A DNA stretch of 64,000 bases from Burhinus oedicnemus. Its lineage: Eukaryota; Chordata; Aves; Charadriiformes; Burhinidae. Of the stretch, positions 60,908 to 64,000 are shown one piece after another; the stretch's first letter is position 1, and every line of letters begins with the position of its first letter. The DNA lies in NCBI GenBank assembly GCA_008921705.1, contig VFFE01007622.1, positions 397,467-461,466 on the forward strand, given 5' to 3'. The position numbers and the translations under genes were made by a program. The notes under the pieces were generated by a model. That model worked only from the letters and a program-made list of their open reading frames with translations, was not told the DNA's origin and did no database searches.

Positions 60908-63900
60908 TTCCTGCCGTAGTGCGGTGCGGTAATTAAAATGCCATCTTTTATAACAGGTATTAGACACTTCCCTCATTCGCATTTACAGGGGGAGATGAAA
61001 CTTCTCCCCGTTGTGCTTTTCACTGCAATCCTTGTAAAGAAAATACTGGGAGGAGGAAAGTCGTGTGGTTGAATCACTGGCCCCGCATACTAAGGAGCTG
61101 CTGGGCTGGGCTGAAGGAGAAAAACAAAGGCAAATGCCTTCCTCATGTCTGCACCTGCCTTAAGGCTTGATAAGAAAATAAGTTCACTGACCTACTGGGA
61201 AAAACACTGGAGATTGTCCGGTATCACAATATTGAACAAGTGGTGACAGGATGATACAAACCCAGTACATTTGGAGACACAAAAATCCCCTACCTCTCGT
61301 CACCACCACCACCTTGTTCATATAATTGCAGAGCAGTTTATTACACAGAGGCACATCAGATATTGCCACGATTGATTTTTTTCTTTCTTCTCTCGTAAAC
61401 TATCCAGTACATCATATTGGTTGGGAAAAAATATATTCTTTGGATTTACTTCTCTTTGTTTAAATCATTTCACAAATATTTTGCTTTCCCCCTGTCATTT
61501 CTCTTTCATTTTCATTTAAAAAAGATGGCTTTGTTTTTTGCTTCCATACGATTTTGTAGAATAATGACATCTCTCCCGTCCCCCATGCATCAAGCATCAT
61601 TGATTGGCCAGAACATCATTGTCACTACCGGGTGTTCATCTTCACACTCGCTGCTGGCAGGTCCCTCATCTACTTCCTCTGTCTGGCACATGCCCCTTCC
61701 CACAGCCGCACGCTCGCTCTCAACAGGCATGCCCACTTTCTCTTTTTGCCTAATACGCACTGCACTCGGCGTGCTTTTACTCGGCCTCTCCTCCTCACGC
61801 GTCTCTCCCTCCGACCTCATGCTGCTGTGTGAGTCCACGGGCACAAACCGCAGCCAACCGCTCAGTTCTGTAGCAATCTTCAGCTTGGTCTGCATGAAGA
61901 AGCCAGGAGAAAGCAAATCCTTCCATCTTTTTCCACGTTGCCTACACTGATTCATGAAAGTTTCGCTCACAATATTTGATTCCCTGACGCGTTCAGGCAC
62001 GGGGAGGAGAGAACGCTGAAGGGACTACAGCGGTCCTTGCTAGTCCTGCACGTGGCAGTGGAGAAGGGGTACACAACTCTCCTTTCCCCCCACGTTATTG
62101 CTCCAGCTGGCCTTAATTTTTACTCTGCCTTACATTTCCACTCTCACATCTGTCTTGGGGCTTGTCTCCGTGGAAAAATTACTGCACGCGGGGCTGGGAT
62201 GTGAATTAATAGCACATCCCTGCAGGGAACATTGCAGGTACAGTGAGGACTTGTGTGCACAAGGACGTTACTGTGGAGCCAGCCAAGGTGTAAATCTCCC
62301 ACGTTGTGGCACCAGCTCCCCCATGCACGCTGCCGGTGCACGCAGGGTCTGTGTGAGCCCCCCCCGGGCCCAGCCAGGCTCCACGCACCCACTGCCCACA
62401 GGCACTTATGGCACACGTGCTTCTCAAACAAGAAAAACCTGTGCTCCTGATACTCCTTGATATATTTATTCTTGCAAGCTGCCTGAGAGGTAGGAAGTGG
62501 TATTATTCCCTGTTACAGAAGCGAAACTGAGGCAAGAAGGCTCATGAAATGCCTATGTACTTCAGATGTGTGTAGTCACTGCATCCAAAGTGACTTGCCC
62601 TAGGACATAAGAAAGTGGGTGGCAGACAGTAGGAACTGGCACCCAGCCCCTGAACACTGTACTCTGGTTATTAGTACTCTCATTATTAGACCAGCTTTCA
62701 TTTCTTCTATTAACATTTTTTCTCATCTCCTCACTTCTCCTCTCAGTATCTAGCCATTTCCATATTTTTCTTGCGAACCATAGCTTCCTCAAGCAGTTGC
62801 GTTTGGTTCCACCACCGACGGCTGTGAACCAGACATCCAGCCCAGCCCAGGAAGAAGTGAGGCTCCTCCACTCGCTTAGCAAGTCAAACAGAGTGACCTT
62901 CACTGTGGTCCAGGTGTGGGACCCACCCATGGCACCACACGGGCCTTCAGCCTGCCTCTGCTTCTGGCCATGGTGAATCAACAGATGGGATGGGGAAAGA
63001 AACTGCTGCCCTCAAGGCCAAAGCAAGCATGTGGCAGAGGATGCCAGAGATGTTTTTGCACTGACATCCAGCTTGCATATTGCTCCCTGCCTAGACCTGT
63101 ATCTAAGACCAGGCCCCATGGACCTGGACCATTACCAGGTTACTTGGCCTCAGTTGTGCTCCCATTGTTACCTTCCTTTGCCATTCTGGGTCCATGTATG
63201 TCCTCTGAGTAGAATATTCCTGCCTGTGATAATTTCCTGAATATATTGTTAGGATATGTAATTTTTTTTCTCCAATGGTTTATGAACTTCCTACCAGTGC
63301 TAGAACTTCCCTCCTGCAGGCTAAGTGTCAGCAGGCAGTTTTCATTACCTCATGAACTTGAACAGCATCTTATCCTCTCCCACTTCCTCCACAAACCGTG
63401 GGAAAGAGCAGCACCCTTTCTGAAATCAATGGATTCAGCCTAAGAAATGTTCCAAGTGGGTATTTTTGAACTACTAACAGTTAAGAAATAATGGGCAATT
63501 TTTGAAGAATCATTACCAGCATTACCATCACAACAAATGAATTGATTTTACAATGGGAAAAGGGCCATTAGATCACCTCTTCCAAGTCCTCGCCAGCACT
63601 GTCCATCATTTCCCACACCTATTTTAGGCATGGGTTCAAGCCTGAAGTCAGTCAATGGCAATCCTTCTACTGACTCTGATGGCTGGGAGCCGTCCTGTAG
63701 TGGTTTGGAAGAAAAAAAGCAAAAATTCTTCACTGCATTCTTCTGTGCACAAGTAACCAGGTGACTTTCTGCAAGAGGAATCAGCATGGATTCCTGCAAA
63801 ACACAGGAAGGTGTTGAAGGCTGGGGCAGTGCAGGAGGAGCTGGGAAGCCACCTACTGACCTGTGCCTTTGCCAAGACACCTTCTTGCTGTTTGCTGTAT

Positions 63901-64000
63901 TTCAGAAAGGTTTTGGAAATCTGAATTAATTTCCTTGATTCCTCAATGTATCCTCAAGGAGATCTTGTCATTGACTCACTCCATGGGAGCTTGTTCTCCT
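60908..64000. other. Non-coding stretch to window end, no gene recognised
   Basis: The longest frames are 177 codons on plus (61417-61950) and 136 codons on minus (61590-62000), overlapping each other. The minus frame is polar, with an acidic C-terminal half (EEVDEGPASSECEDEH). I recognise no family in either, and no splice-supported exon chain is visible. No named repeat is seen. Confidence 0.45.

Noticed and set aside
61417..62000. 177-codon plus and 136-codon minus frames
   Set aside because: They overlap each other, match no family I know, and lack convincing exon edges. A protein search of the minus frame would settle it; a strong hit would overturn this rejection.
1..64000. tRNA, rRNA, CRISPR arrays, mitochondrial inserts, endogenous retrovirus genes
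   Set aside because: No cloverleaf with A/B boxes, no repeat-spacer pattern, and no gag/pol/env-like motifs were recognised.

Overview
The window looks like avian nuclear DNA. It carries several 5'-truncated CR1 LINE copies (the typical bird/reptile retroposon, ending in ATTCTATGATTCT-type 3' ends). It also holds one compact, fully readable vertebrate gene, INSIG2, with classical GT-AG introns. No bacterial operons, CRISPR arrays, rRNA or tRNA genes were seen. The species cannot be fixed from the sequence alone.

Layout. Positions 1-20,480 are AT-rich non-coding DNA with two CR1 fragments, a 470-bp polypurine tract (15,907-16,376) and a (CATC)n microsatellite. A CpG island (about 21,160-21,910) holds the INSIG2 promoter and a non-coding first exon that ends at a GTGAGT donor (21,350). 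The coding exons are 25,715-25,958, 28,875-28,999, 31,165-31,331, 31,758-31,857 and 32,345-32,386. They join to 678 nt, i.e. 225 codons plus stop, the length of mammalian INSIG2. The 3'UTR most likely ends just after the AATAAA at 33,935, with other candidates at 32,800, 34,338 and 34,906. From 34,950 to 64,000 I see no credible gene, only two more CR1 copies, a local duplication, microsatellites, a 20-N gap inside a G-rich run, and several homeodomain-motif-rich stretches that may be conserved non-coding elements. In human, INSIG2 lies between CCDC93 and a long desert leading to EN1, so a regulatory desert on this side would fit; that is inference.

Function. INSIG2 is an ER membrane sterol sensor that retains the SCAP/SREBP complex and promotes HMG-CoA reductase degradation. 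Key residues (Asp149, Cys215) are intact. Its mRNA as read here has two upstream ORFs, one of them spanning the exon 1/exon 2 junction, and intron 3 carries a possible premature poly(A) cluster.

Most unusual structures. (1) A 204-bp duplication (39,876-40,079 and 40,520-40,723) differs by only three clustered transitions. The second copy is flanked by 37-bp direct repeats and ends in a hairpin-templated junction, which suggests template-switch repair. (2) A 30-bp imperfect inverted repeat with a 16-nt loop lies in INSIG2 intron 1. (3) A 233-codon open frame runs antisense out of the CpG island into a CR1 ORF2 C-terminus.
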